DNA of 5,983 bases from Betaproteobacteria bacterium (GCA_009925955.1 RFPX01000083.1:1-5983); one strand, 5' to 3'; positions 1 through 5,773 are shown, counted from the stretch's first letter. Notes: generated by a model from the letters alone, not told the origin. Made by a program: numbers and translations.

Positions 1-1
1 C

Positions 2-232
2 AGCACCGCCAACGAACGAGCACTGTCTTACCTGCCACTGGCCCACGTGGCCGAGCGCTGCCTGATCGAGGGGCAGTCGTTCTACGCGGGCTTCCGGCTG
101 TACTTTGCGCGCTCGCTCGACACCTTCATCGACGACCTCAAACGCGCGCAACCCACTTTCTTCTTCTCGGTGCCGCGGCTGTGGGTGAAGTTCCAGCAGG
201 GCGTGCTGGCCAAGGTGCCGCCGCACAAGCTC
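2..232 (+). other. Internal fragment of a long-chain fatty-acid-CoA ligase, fused in frame to RodA
   Basis: Reading codons from base 2 gives a segment that includes LSYLPLAHVAERCL, SLDTFIDDLKRAQPT and FFFSVPRLWVKFQQGVLAK. This is the middle of AMP-forming long-chain acyl-CoA synthetases (ANL superfamily), after the usual P-loop, where the family has LPLAH..ER and SVPRLWxKFQ motifs. None of it belongs in RodA. The ligase likeness runs to about AKVPPHKL (codons 209-232), where RodA proteins also carry an A-x-V/I-P-P motif before the third membrane span, so the exact switch point cannot be fixed. Neither the ligase start nor its adenylation and C-terminal domains are present, so this piece cannot be an active ligase. 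Confidence 0.8.
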
Positions 233-1171
233 ATGCGCGTGGCGGTTCCCCTGTACACGATGGGGGTGCTGTTGTTGGTGGCGGTGGCCCTGTTCGGGAT
301 TACGAAGAAGGGCGCGACGCGCTGGTTGAACGTCGGCGTGGCGGTCATCCAGCCCAGCGAGATTTTGAAGATCGCCATGCCGCTGATGCTGGCGTGGTGG
401 TTCCAAAAGTGCGAGAGCCAGCGCGGGCAGTTGCAGCGCGCAGACTTCTGGGTGGCCGCGGGTCTCTTGCTGCTGCCCTTTTTGCTGGTGGCCAAGCAGC
501 CCGACCTGGGAACGGCCATCCTGGTGTTCTCCGGCGGCTTCTTCGTGATCTTCTTTGCCGGACTGTCCTGGGCCTTGATTTGGCCGGTGGTGCTGATCGG
601 CGTGGTGGGGGTGGGCTTGCTGATCGGGTTTTCCGATTCGATCTGCGAGCCTGGGGTGAACTGGCATGTGCTGCGCGAGTACCAAAAGCACCGGGTGTGC
701 ACCCTGCTGGATCCCACCAGCGACCCCCTGGGCAAGGGCTTCCACATTATTCAAGGCATGATTGCCATCGGCTCGGGTGGAGTGTTCGGCAAGGGCTTTA
801 TGCAGGGCACGCAGACCCACCTGGAGTTCATTCCCGAGCGCACCACGGACTTCATCTTTGCTGCCTTCAGCGAAGAGTTTGGATTGCTGGGCGTGTTGTT
901 CTTGTTGGGCTGCTTTGCCTTCCTGCTGCTGCGGGGCTTGCTGATCGCAGCGTCCGCCCCCACGCTGTTTTCGCGCCTGTTGGCCGGCGCCCTCACGCTG
1001 AGCCTGTTCACCTACATGTTCGTGAACATCGGCATGGTCAGCGGCATGCTGCCGGTGGTGGGCGTGCCGCTGCCCTTCATCAGCTACGGCGGAACGGCCA
1101 TGGTGAGCTTGGGCTTGGCCCTGGGCCTGCTGCTGGCCATTGCCCGCAGCCGCGGGCTGATGCAACGCTGA
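2..1171 (+). CDS. rodA: RodA (SEDS peptidoglycan glycosyltransferase), 5'-partial, with foreign N-terminal segment
   Basis: From about base 233 the frame encodes RodA, the inner-membrane SEDS enzyme that polymerises lipid II into glycan strands for side-wall growth together with PBP2. Numbering from the GTG at 47: Met63 opens a membrane segment (66-84), followed by the QPSEILKIAMPL motif (102-113), KQPDLGT (150-156), a DPLGKGFHIIQ region (226-236), ERTTDFIFA with the presumed catalytic Asp268, and the signature GVPLPFISYGG (339-349). About eight of ten membrane spans remain; by recalled alignment to E. coli RodA roughly 60 N-terminal residues with TM1-2 are absent. In their place the frame carries acyl-CoA ligase sequence (separate entry). 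The frame is open to the left edge with no stop, so the GTG at 47 is not a credible start. The TGA ends at 1171. RodA identity is secure; whether this fused gene exists in a cell is doubtful. Confidence 0.9.
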   Translation, partial: STANERALSYLPLAHVAERCLIEGQSFYAGFRLYFARSLDTFIDDLKRAQPTFFFSVPRLWVKFQQGVLAKVPPHKLMRVAVPLYTMGVLLLVAVALFGITKKGATRWLNVGVAVIQPSEILKIAMPLMLAWWFQKCESQRGQLQRADFWVAAGLLLLPFLLVAKQPDLGTAILVFSGGFFVIFFAGLSWALIWPVVLIGVVGVGLLIGFSDSICEPGVNWHVLREYQKHRVCTLLDPTSDPLGKGFHIIQGMIAIGSGGVFGKGFMQGTQTHLEFIPERTTDFIFAAFSEEFGLLGVLFLLGCFAFLLLRGLLIAASAPTLFSRLLAGALTLSLFTYMFVNIGMVSGMLPVVGVPLPFISYGGTAMVSLGLALGLLLAIARSRGLMQR

Positions 1172-1188
1172 GCGCCCTGTGCGTGCAA

Positions 1189-1208
1189 GCCCGGCTTGAC
1201 GGCCGGGC
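1189..1208 (+). terminator. Terminator-like hairpin after rodA
   Basis: A perfect 7-bp GC stem, GCCCGGC (1189-1195) and GCCGGGC (1202-1208), encloses the 6-base loop TTGACG, starting 17 bases after the rodA stop. No T-run follows, so it is not a classical intrinsic terminator; it may stop or stabilise the 3' end together with Rho. A competing outer pair, GCAAGCCC (1185-1192) and GGGCTTGC (1227-1234), could form an alternative longer-range stem. Confidence 0.4.
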
Positions 1209-1254
1209 ATCCAGCCGCTTTACTGTGGGCTTGCATCATCGGGAGTAGCAGGAC

Positions 1255-2064
1255 ATGGTCAATCGAAGAACACTGTTGGGCACCGCAGGAGCCCTGGGCG
1301 CCACCACGCTGGGCGCTTGCGCCAGCGTCGAGGTTCACGTGCGCAAGGGGCAGGGCCCCGCGGAGCCGCCCCGCATGCCCTTTTCGGTGCCTGCGGTGAC
1401 GATTCCCGTGGCGGGCACCGACCTGCATTACCCGGTGCGCCGCATCTACTGCATCGGCCGCAACTACGCCGCGCACGCGCGGGAAATGGGTTCAGACCCC
1501 ACGCGCGAGCCGCCCTTTTTCTTCCAAAAACCCACCGACGCCATTCAGTTCGTGGCCCCGGGCACGGTGGCCGACCATCCCTATCCCACGCTGACCAAGA
1601 ACTACCACTACGAGGTGGAGTTGGTGGCCGCACTCCACAAGGGCGGCCGCGACATCCCGGTGGCGCGCGCGCTGGACCATGTGTATGCCTATGCGCTGGG
1701 CCTGGACATGACACGCCGCGACCTGCAGCGCGGCATGGGTGACCAGAAGAAGCCCTGGGAGATCGGCAAGAGCTTTGACCGCTCAGCCCCCATCGGCCCC
1801 CTGCACCGCGTGGGCCAGGTGGGGCACTACAGCAAGGGCAACATCTGGCTGAAGGTCAATGGACAAACCAAACAGAACGCGGACCTGAGCCAAATGATCT
1901 GGAACGTGGCCGAGCAGATCAGCCGCTTGTCCGAGGCCTTCGAACTCTTCCCCGGCGACATCATCTACAGCGGCACGCCAGAAAACGTGGGCCCTGTGGT
2001 CAAGGGCGACCGCATCGATTGCCACATCGACGGCCTGCCAGGCTTGAGCATTCGCATCACCTGA
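1255..2064 (+). CDS. Fumarylacetoacetate hydrolase (FAH) family protein with Tat/lipoprotein-type N-terminus
   Basis: A 269-residue FAH-fold hydrolase; the family cleaves C-C bonds in acylpyruvates such as fumarylpyruvate, using a Mg or Mn ion. Visible family marks are IYCIGRNYAAHAREMG (64-79), FFFQKPTDA (88-96), the metal ligands Glu120 and Glu122 in YEVEL plus Asp151 in LGLDMTRRDLQ, PWEIGKSFDRSAPIGP (167-182) and GDIIYSGTPENVGPV (234-248). It is closest in style to fumarylpyruvate hydrolase or FAHD1-like enzymes. Unusually, residues 1-22 read as an export signal: twin arginine (NRRTLL), a hydrophobic Ala/Gly/Leu stretch and a lipobox LGAC with Cys22. The FAH core begins near residue 55, so the leader is an addition. 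The start is supported by GGGAG at 1241-1245, 9 bases before the ATG. No pathway partners are in the window and the natural substrate is unknown. It converges on the methyltransferase gene with 9 bases between stop codons. Confidence 0.92.
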   Translation: MVNRRTLLGTAGALGATTLGACASVEVHVRKGQGPAEPPRMPFSVPAVTIPVAGTDLHYPVRRIYCIGRNYAAHAREMGSDPTREPPFFFQKPTDAIQFVAPGTVADHPYPTLTKNYHYEVELVAALHKGGRDIPVARALDHVYAYALGLDMTRRDLQRGMGDQKKPWEIGKSFDRSAPIGPLHRVGQVGHYSKGNIWLKVNGQTKQNADLSQMIWNVAEQISRLSEAFELFPGDIIYSGTPENVGPVVKGDRIDCHIDGLPGLSIRIT

Positions 2065-2073
2065 GCCCGGCGG

Positions 2074-3315
2074 TCAGGGCTTGCGCAGCGTGAACTGCAC
2101 CACGTCGGTGTTGCCGGTGGCAAAGGCTGCTTCGCAGTAGGCCAGGTAGAACTCCCAGATGCGCAGGAAGCGGGTGTCAAAGCCCACCCCACGCACGGCA
2201 GCCTCTTCCCGCAGAAACACCTCGCGCCAACGCTTGAGTGTTTCGGCGTAGTCTGCACCGAAGGCCAGTTCATGCGAGACCTGCAGGCCGGCCTTGCGGG
2301 CCTGTTCCCGAAAGGCCGACTTGCTGGGCAGCATGCCGCCGGGAAAGATGTATTGCTGAATGAAGTCGGTGCTGCGCCGGTAGCGATCGAACAAGTCGTC
2401 GCGGATGGTGATGCTTTGGATGCAGGCCACGCCACCGCGCTTGAGTTGATCGTGCACCGTCTTGAAGAAGCCGGGCCAATAGTCTTCGCCCACCGCCTCG
2501 AACATTTCAATGGAGGCGATGGCGTCGAAGGGCTCCTCACGGATGTCACGGTAGTCCTGCAGGCGCAGGTCGCACTGGGCTTGAACCCCGGCGCGGGCCA
2601 GGCGGTCTTGCGCCCAGGCCAATTGCTCGGTGGACAGCGTCACACCCGTGACCTGCGCACCGAACTCTGAGGCTGCGATCTCCGCCAACCCACCCCATCC
2701 GCAACCAATCTCCAGCACGCGTGAGCCGGCCTGCACGCCGCACTCGCGCAGGGCCCGTCGCACCTTGGCGCGCTGCGCATGCGCCAGGTCTTCGTTTTCG
2801 CGGTCGGCCTCGAACAAGGCCGCCGAGTAGGTCATGGTCTCGTCCAGCCACAGGCGGTAGAAGGCATTGCCCAAGTCATAGTGGGCGTGGATGTTCTTGC
2901 GGCTGCCGCTGCGAGAGTTGCGGTTGAGCAGATGCTTGGCGCGGTACAGCAGCGAGCCCCACCAGGACCCGTAGATCACATGCTCGATGTCCCCCCGGTT
3001 GGCGATGAACAGTTTGAGCAGCGCAGTCAAATCCGGTGTGGTCCAGTCACCGGCGATGTAGCTCTCGGCAAAGCCAATGTCGCCACTCTTCAGAGCGGCC
3101 GAACACACATTCCAGTTGTGCAGCCGCATGGCCGCCCGCAGAGGGCTGGTGTCGGACGGGCCGCCAAAGTGCAGCTGGGTGCCGTCGGGCAGCTGCACAT
3201 CCAGCGTGCCGTGCTGAAGGCGGGGCAGCAGTCGAAACACGGCGTGCGCAGCGGCCGGTGCGTGGCCCGGCAGGGTGGCCATGCCGGTGCGCTTGTCGAG
3301 GGTGGTGGTGTTCAT
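2074..3315 (-). CDS. Cyclopropane-fatty-acid-synthase-like SAM-dependent methyltransferase
   Basis: A 413-residue member of the Cfa family, enzymes that use S-adenosylmethionine to modify double bonds of phospholipid acyl chains at the inner membrane. Marks: HYDLGNAFYRLWLDETMTYS (145-164), the SAM-binding glycine loop VLEIGCGWGG (200-209), GVTLSTEQ (224-231), LQDYRD (252-257), MFEAVGEDYWPGFF (271-284), YIFPGGMLPS (322-331) and FGADYAETLKRW (352-363). Compared with E. coli Cfa from memory, the bicarbonate-site residues Glu239, Ile268 and Tyr317 are kept as Glu273, Ile302 and Tyr356, while Cys139 is Ala165 and His266 is Gln300. The ATG overlaps the upstream DUF1365 stop as ATGA, and I see no good Shine-Dalgarno site before it, so translation is probably coupled. 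An in-frame extension to 3801 lies antisense within the DUF1365 gene and is rejected. Last gene of the operon; the product may be a methylated, furan-precursor or cyclopropane lipid. Confidence 0.93.
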   Translation of the reverse strand: MNTTTLDKRTGMATLPGHAPAAAHAVFRLLPRLQHGTLDVQLPDGTQLHFGGPSDTSPLRAAMRLHNWNVCSAALKSGDIGFAESYIAGDWTTPDLTALLKLFIANRGDIEHVIYGSWWGSLLYRAKHLLNRNSRSGSRKNIHAHYDLGNAFYRLWLDETMTYSAALFEADRENEDLAHAQRAKVRRALRECGVQAGSRVLEIGCGWGGLAEIAASEFGAQVTGVTLSTEQLAWAQDRLARAGVQAQCDLRLQDYRDIREEPFDAIASIEMFEAVGEDYWPGFFKTVHDQLKRGGVACIQSITIRDDLFDRYRRSTDFIQQYIFPGGMLPSKSAFREQARKAGLQVSHELAFGADYAETLKRWREVFLREEAAVRGVGFDTRFLRIWEFYLAYCEAAFATGNTDVVQFTLRKP

Positions 3316-4082
3316 CGCGTGACGAAGGCTTGTGGTGGTTGCGGTTTGCGGAAAAACGGCACGCGCTTGACGGCCAACTGCAGCGCTTGCCAGTGGATAC
3401 GAAAGACCACGCCCAGCGACATCATCGGCATGCCGAAGAAGGCGCGGCGCACGCGCGGGGCGGTGGCGGCCTGCAGGTGCCCGCTGACACTGGTCAGCAG
3501 CAGCGGGCCCTGGGCGTTGTGGTGCTCGATGCGCACCACCGTTCGGTCGGCGGTGCGCAGGAATCGAAACCGGTAGTCGCCCGAGACGGCACAGAAAGGC
3601 GACACATGGAACACCTTGGTGGCCGTGAGTTCCCGGCCCCAGGCCAGGTCGGGGCCGCTGAGTAAGTAGCAATGACGCTCGCCAAAGGTGTTGTTCACCT
3701 CGGCCAGCACCGCCAGCAATGAACCGTCGCGTCGGTGGGCATACCAGAAGCTGACCGGCTTGAAGGCATAACCGGCCACGCGTGGGTAGGTGTGCAGCCA
3801 CACTTCTCCGTCGGCCTGCTCCAGCAGGCCTTCGCCCGCCAGCACCGACTCAAACCAAGCCAGTGCAGGGCCCTGTCCGGTCCCGTGGTCCCGGTCATGA
3901 AAGCTCACCAGGCCCAGGCGGTTGTGCCGCACGGCGCCCCAGCCGCCGGGCTCGCGGGCCAGGGCCCGCATGGGCAGCATCAGAAAGTAGGTGCTGTAGC
4001 GAAAGCCATGGCGGGTGGGGCGCAGCCTCGTGTGCTGCACCTGACCGGTTCCCAGCAAGGCCGTGGGTGGGTTGGGTTTCAC
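3312..4082 (-). CDS. DUF1365 family protein
   Basis: A 256-residue DUF1365 protein. The biochemical function of this family is not established as far as I know, but its genes recur between a flavin amine-oxidase-like gene and a Cfa-like methyltransferase gene, as here, which points to lipid modification. Family marks are VQHTRLRPTRHGFRY (15-29), FHDRDHG (61-67), FKPVSFWY (107-114), AEVNNTFGERHCY (127-139) and KVFHVSPF (156-163). No signal peptide is evident; near the C-terminus a moderately hydrophobic stretch (about 214-239) precedes a basic tail and could associate with the membrane. The GTG at 4082 is preferred: it overlaps the upstream TGA as GTGA and has GGAG 8 bases upstream on the - strand. 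An earlier GTG at 4106 would extend the protein by 8 residues into the preceding gene and lacks that support. Its stop overlaps the next start by 4 bases. Confidence 0.9.
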   Translation of the reverse strand: MKPNPPTALLGTGQVQHTRLRPTRHGFRYSTYFLMLPMRALAREPGGWGAVRHNRLGLVSFHDRDHGTGQGPALAWFESVLAGEGLLEQADGEVWLHTYPRVAGYAFKPVSFWYAHRRDGSLLAVLAEVNNTFGERHCYLLSGPDLAWGRELTATKVFHVSPFCAVSGDYRFRFLRTADRTVVRIEHHNAQGPLLLTSVSGHLQAATAPRVRRAFFGMPMMSLGVVFRIHWQALQLAVKRVPFFRKPQPPQAFVTR

Positions 4083-5374
4083 GAGGCCTTCTCCAGGTCC
4101 GCCCACACACGGCGATCTTGCATGGCTTGCACCACCGCTGTCCCCGACATCATCCCGTCTTCATGAAAGCCGTAGCGCGTCCAGGCACCGCAGTACCAGG
4201 TGTGGCGCTGGCCCTGCAGGCCGGGCAGGGCTTGTTGCGCCGCGGTGGCGGCACGGTCGAACACCGGGTGCGCATAGGTGATCTCGCGCACCACCCGTGA
4301 CGCCTGAATCGGCCTCATGGGGTTCAAGGACACCACCACGGCTTGCTGCCAGGGCAGGGGCTGCAGCTTGTTGAGCAGGTAGTGCAGGCACACCTGGGCT
4401 TGTTCACGCGAGGTGTCCGCTGCGCGCTCGTAGTTCCATGCGGCCCAGGCCAAGCGCCGGCGGGGCAGCACGCCTTCGTCGGTGTGCAGCACCGCGCGGT
4501 TGTCGTGGTAGCGAATGGCCCCCAGCACCGCTTGTTCCTGTGCGCTGGCGTCTTGCAGCAGCGCCAGGCTCTGGTCACTGTGAGCGGCCAGCACCACTTC
4601 ATCGAAGTGCTCGGGGCCCGAGTCCAGCCGCAGCACCACCCCCGCGTCCGTTCGCTGCACGCCGCGCACAGGGGTGCCCAGGCGAACGCTGTGTTCAGGG
4701 CCCAGGCTGGCCAAGAGCTTGTTCACATACTGGCGCGAGCCGCCCTTCACCGTTCGCCACTGGGGGCGGTTGTTCACCTGGATCAGGCCATGGTTGTGAC
4801 AGAAGCGGATCAGGGTGGACACGGGAAACTGCAGCATCTGGTCGGTCGGGCTTGACCAGATGCAGCCGATCATCGGCAGGAAGTACCAATCGCGAAACTC
4901 GATGCTGAAGCGCTCGCGCCGAAGGAAGTCACCGATGGGCTCGTCCAACTCGGCTTCCGCATTGCGCAGCGCGATGGCGGTGGCCACTTGGTTGAAGCGC
5001 AGGATCTCGCGCAGCATGCGCAGGAACGCGGGCCTGAACAGGTTTCGCCGCTGCGCAAACACCGTGTTGAGATTGGCGCCGTTCCATTCCAGGCGCTGGT
5101 CGGGCACCTGCACCGAAAACGACATGTCCGATGGGGCGGTTTCCACCCCCAAGGCCTCGAACAGCCCAATGAGCTGCGGGTAGGTGCGTTCGTTGTAGAC
5201 CAAGAAGCCGGTGTCCACGCCGTGCGTGATGCCGTCCAGGCACAGGTCCACGGTGTTTGCATGGCCGCCAGCGCGCCCTTCGGCTTCGAAGAGGGTGACT
5301 CGGGCATGGCGGCGCAGGCCGTAAGCGGCCGACAAACCCGAAATACCGGAGCCGATGACGGCCACACGTTTCAT
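4079..5374 (-). CDS. FAD-dependent amine-oxidase-like oxidoreductase
   Basis: A 431-residue flavoprotein with an N-terminal Rossmann fold: VIGSGISGLSAAYGL (6-20, Gly8/Gly10/Gly13), the ribose-binding Glu30 in TLFEAEGRAGGHANT, then DTGFLVYNERTYP (54-66). The C-terminal FAD motif YCGAWTRYGFHEDGMMSG is at 394-411. This is the NAD(P)-binding Rossmann-like/amine oxidase family seen next to DUF1365 and Cfa-like genes. A desaturation or oxidation step on a modified acyl chain is a reasonable guess; the substrate is not shown by sequence. The ATG at 5374 is chosen because the glycine motif begins 7 residues later and AAGG sits 7 bases upstream on the - strand. A longer frame to 5566 would translate the regulatory region and is rejected. 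First gene of the three-gene operon; an 11-bp hairpin lies just upstream of its ribosome binding site. Its TGA overlaps the GTG start of DUF1365. Confidence 0.93.
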   Translation of the reverse strand: MKRVAVIGSGISGLSAAYGLRRHARVTLFEAEGRAGGHANTVDLCLDGITHGVDTGFLVYNERTYPQLIGLFEALGVETAPSDMSFSVQVPDQRLEWNGANLNTVFAQRRNLFRPAFLRMLREILRFNQVATAIALRNAEAELDEPIGDFLRRERFSIEFRDWYFLPMIGCIWSSPTDQMLQFPVSTLIRFCHNHGLIQVNNRPQWRTVKGGSRQYVNKLLASLGPEHSVRLGTPVRGVQRTDAGVVLRLDSGPEHFDEVVLAAHSDQSLALLQDASAQEQAVLGAIRYHDNRAVLHTDEGVLPRRRLAWAAWNYERAADTSREQAQVCLHYLLNKLQPLPWQQAVVVSLNPMRPIQASRVVREITYAHPVFDRAATAAQQALPGLQGQRHTWYCGAWTRYGFHEDGMMSGTAVVQAMQDRRVWADLEKAS

Positions 5375-5394
5375 GCGCGTACCTTGGAATGACG

Positions 5395-5424
5395 GCGGGG
5401 TGTCCACTTTACCGGACACCCCGC
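5395..5424. repeat. 11-bp perfect inverted repeat / leader hairpin upstream of the flavoprotein gene
   Basis: GCGGGGTGTCC (5395-5405) and GGACACCCCGC (5414-5424) are exact reverse complements around the 8-base loop ACTTTACC. In the leftward transcript this GC-rich hairpin ends about 10 bases upstream of the AAGG ribosome binding site (5382-5385) of the first operon gene. No T-run follows on either strand, so it is not a standard terminator. It could be an operator for a dimeric repressor (TGTCC...GGACA half-sites), an mRNA-stabilising leader, or part of a translation or attenuation switch. Confidence 0.7.
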
Positions 5425-5434
5425 GGTGCAAAGG

Positions 5435-5531
5435 TCGCTGTGCAGTGCCCCCAGGCGAACAAGGGAGGGAGGGAGGAGGAGGAGAAACGCCTGGAGGTAG
5501 CCCCGGGACAAGCCCTTCGACTGCACAGCGA
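5435..5531. repeat. 12-bp inverted repeat flanking a purine tract, with a further direct copy
   Basis: TCGCTGTGCAGT (5435-5446) and ACTGCACAGCGA (5520-5531) are exact reverse complements separated by 73 bases. The 10-mer CGACTGCACA occurs at 5518-5527 and again at 5542-5551, so the octamer TGTGCAGT/ACTGCACA is present three times in 113 bases, the two direct copies 24 bases apart. The third copy abuts the first TTGTC dyad. Possible binding sites for a second regulator or a loop-forming pair; function not known. Confidence 0.6.
5461..5487 (+). repeat. Homopurine tract of GGGA and GGA repeats
   Basis: Twenty-seven consecutive purines are built from three GGGA units followed by three GGA units. 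Three G-triplets and further G-pairs with single-A spacers could fold as a quadruplex on the + strand, which is the template strand for the leftward operon; its transcript would carry a C/U-rich stretch. It lies between the arms of the 12-bp inverted repeat. It may instead be simple slippage-derived low-complexity sequence. Confidence 0.6.
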
Positions 5532-5553
5532 AAACGGGTGACGACTGCACAAC

Positions 5554-5566
5554 TTGTCGTAGACAA
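5554..5566. promoter_or_regulatory. Candidate operator 1 (TTGTC-GTA-GACAA)
   Basis: A perfect dyad with 5-base arms and a 3-base centre. It overlaps the -35 element of the candidate rightward promoter, as expected of a repressor site controlling the divergent regulator. An adjoining ACAA (5549-5552) adds another half-site in ACAACTTGT. The same dyad type recurs at 5652 and 5716. Confidence 0.55.
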
Positions 5567-5587
5567 TTTTCATGCAGAAGCGATAAT
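5560..5587 (+). promoter_or_regulatory. Candidate sigma70 promoter for the MerR-family gene
   Basis: TAGACA (5560-5565) matches 5 of 6 bases of the -35 consensus and GATAAT (5582-5587) 5 of 6 of the -10 consensus, with a 16-base spacer. Transcription would start near 5594 and give a leader of about 180 bases before the regulator start at 5774. The operator-1 dyad covers the -35 box, which would suit autoregulation. No experimental support; a second promoter nearer the gene is possible. Confidence 0.45.
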
Positions 5588-5609
5588 CGACCGAGTTTTG
5601 GACAGAAAA

Positions 5610-5647
5610 CCGGACCCTGCGGAGGGTTACCCCCGAACCGGCTTTTT
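5610..5647 (+). terminator. Possible attenuator hairpin with T-run in the regulator leader
   Basis: Downstream of the candidate promoter, ACCCT (5614-5618) and AGGGT (5623-5627) pair around GCGG, and outer CCGG copies (5610-5613, 5638-5641) could add a 4-bp stem with a bulge, followed after one base by TTTTT (5643-5647). An alternative pairing, GGTT (5625-5628) with AACC (5636-5639), is mutually exclusive with the first. The layout resembles a weak terminator/antiterminator pair but the stems are short. Confidence 0.25.
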
Positions 5648-5651
5648 GAAT

Positions 5652-5664
5652 TTGTCTAGAACAA
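5652..5664. promoter_or_regulatory. Candidate operator 2 (TTGTC-TAG-AACAA)
   Basis: Same dyad type as at 5554 with one mismatched base pair in the arms (AACAA in place of GACAA). Its centre is 98 bases from operator 1 and 64 from operator 3. Confidence 0.45.
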
Positions 5665-5715
5665 GAATCATGATGATGCCCTATTTTTTGCAGTTCTGGG
5701 TGGCGAATCATCGAT

Positions 5716-5728
5716 TTGTCCCGGACAA
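5716..5728. promoter_or_regulatory. Candidate operator 3 (TTGTC-CCG-GACAA)
   Basis: A perfect dyad identical in form to operator 1. It lies 46 bases before the regulator start. A related half-site on the opposite strand, CCGGGACAA (5503-5511), is the reverse complement of its left nine bases, TTGTCCCGG. Confidence 0.55.
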
Positions 5729-5773
5729 TCGGCCCAACCTTCCGCGACGCCCTTCGTGCAGCCGGGAATGGTC

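Larger units (their letters stand above)
5375..5773. promoter_or_regulatory. Divergent intergenic control region
   Basis: About 400 bases without a credible gene separate the leftward flavoprotein operon from the rightward MerR gene. Its right half (about 5553-5720) is visibly richer in A/T than the flanking genes. The words TTGTC or GACAA occur five times between 5507 and 5728 plus one near-copy, and these, the hairpin, the inverted repeats, the purine tract and a candidate promoter are listed separately. I could not identify a convincing -35/-10 pair for the leftward operon. Open frames through here have no start site or family resemblance. Confidence 0.75.

Noticed and set aside
82..747. 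221-codon open frame antisense to rodA
   Set aside because: It is the complement of a well-supported membrane-protein gene, has no recognisable motif, and long antisense frames are common in GC-rich DNA.
181..1248. 355-codon frame overlapping rodA in another + strand frame
   Set aside because: Low-complexity Arg/Gly/Ala-rich translation typical of a shadow frame; it covers the clear RodA frame and shows no family resemblance.
2779..3576. 265-codon + strand frame antisense to the methyltransferase and DUF1365 genes
   Set aside because: Both complementary genes have full family motifs; this frame has none and no ribosome binding site context.
3316..3801. 162-residue N-terminal extension of the Cfa-like frame
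   Set aside because: The extension lies inside the DUF1365 gene in another frame and has no Cfa-family likeness; the ATGA overlap at 3315 is the natural start.
5375..5566. 64-residue N-terminal extension of the flavoprotein frame
   Set aside because: It would translate the hairpin, purine tract and operator region; the FAD-binding motif begins 7 residues after the ATG at 5374, which has a ribosome binding site.
5435..5566. Repeats as a CRISPR array or transposon ends
   Set aside because: Units are only 8-12 bases, unevenly spaced and in mixed orientation, with no transposase, target duplication or cas gene nearby.
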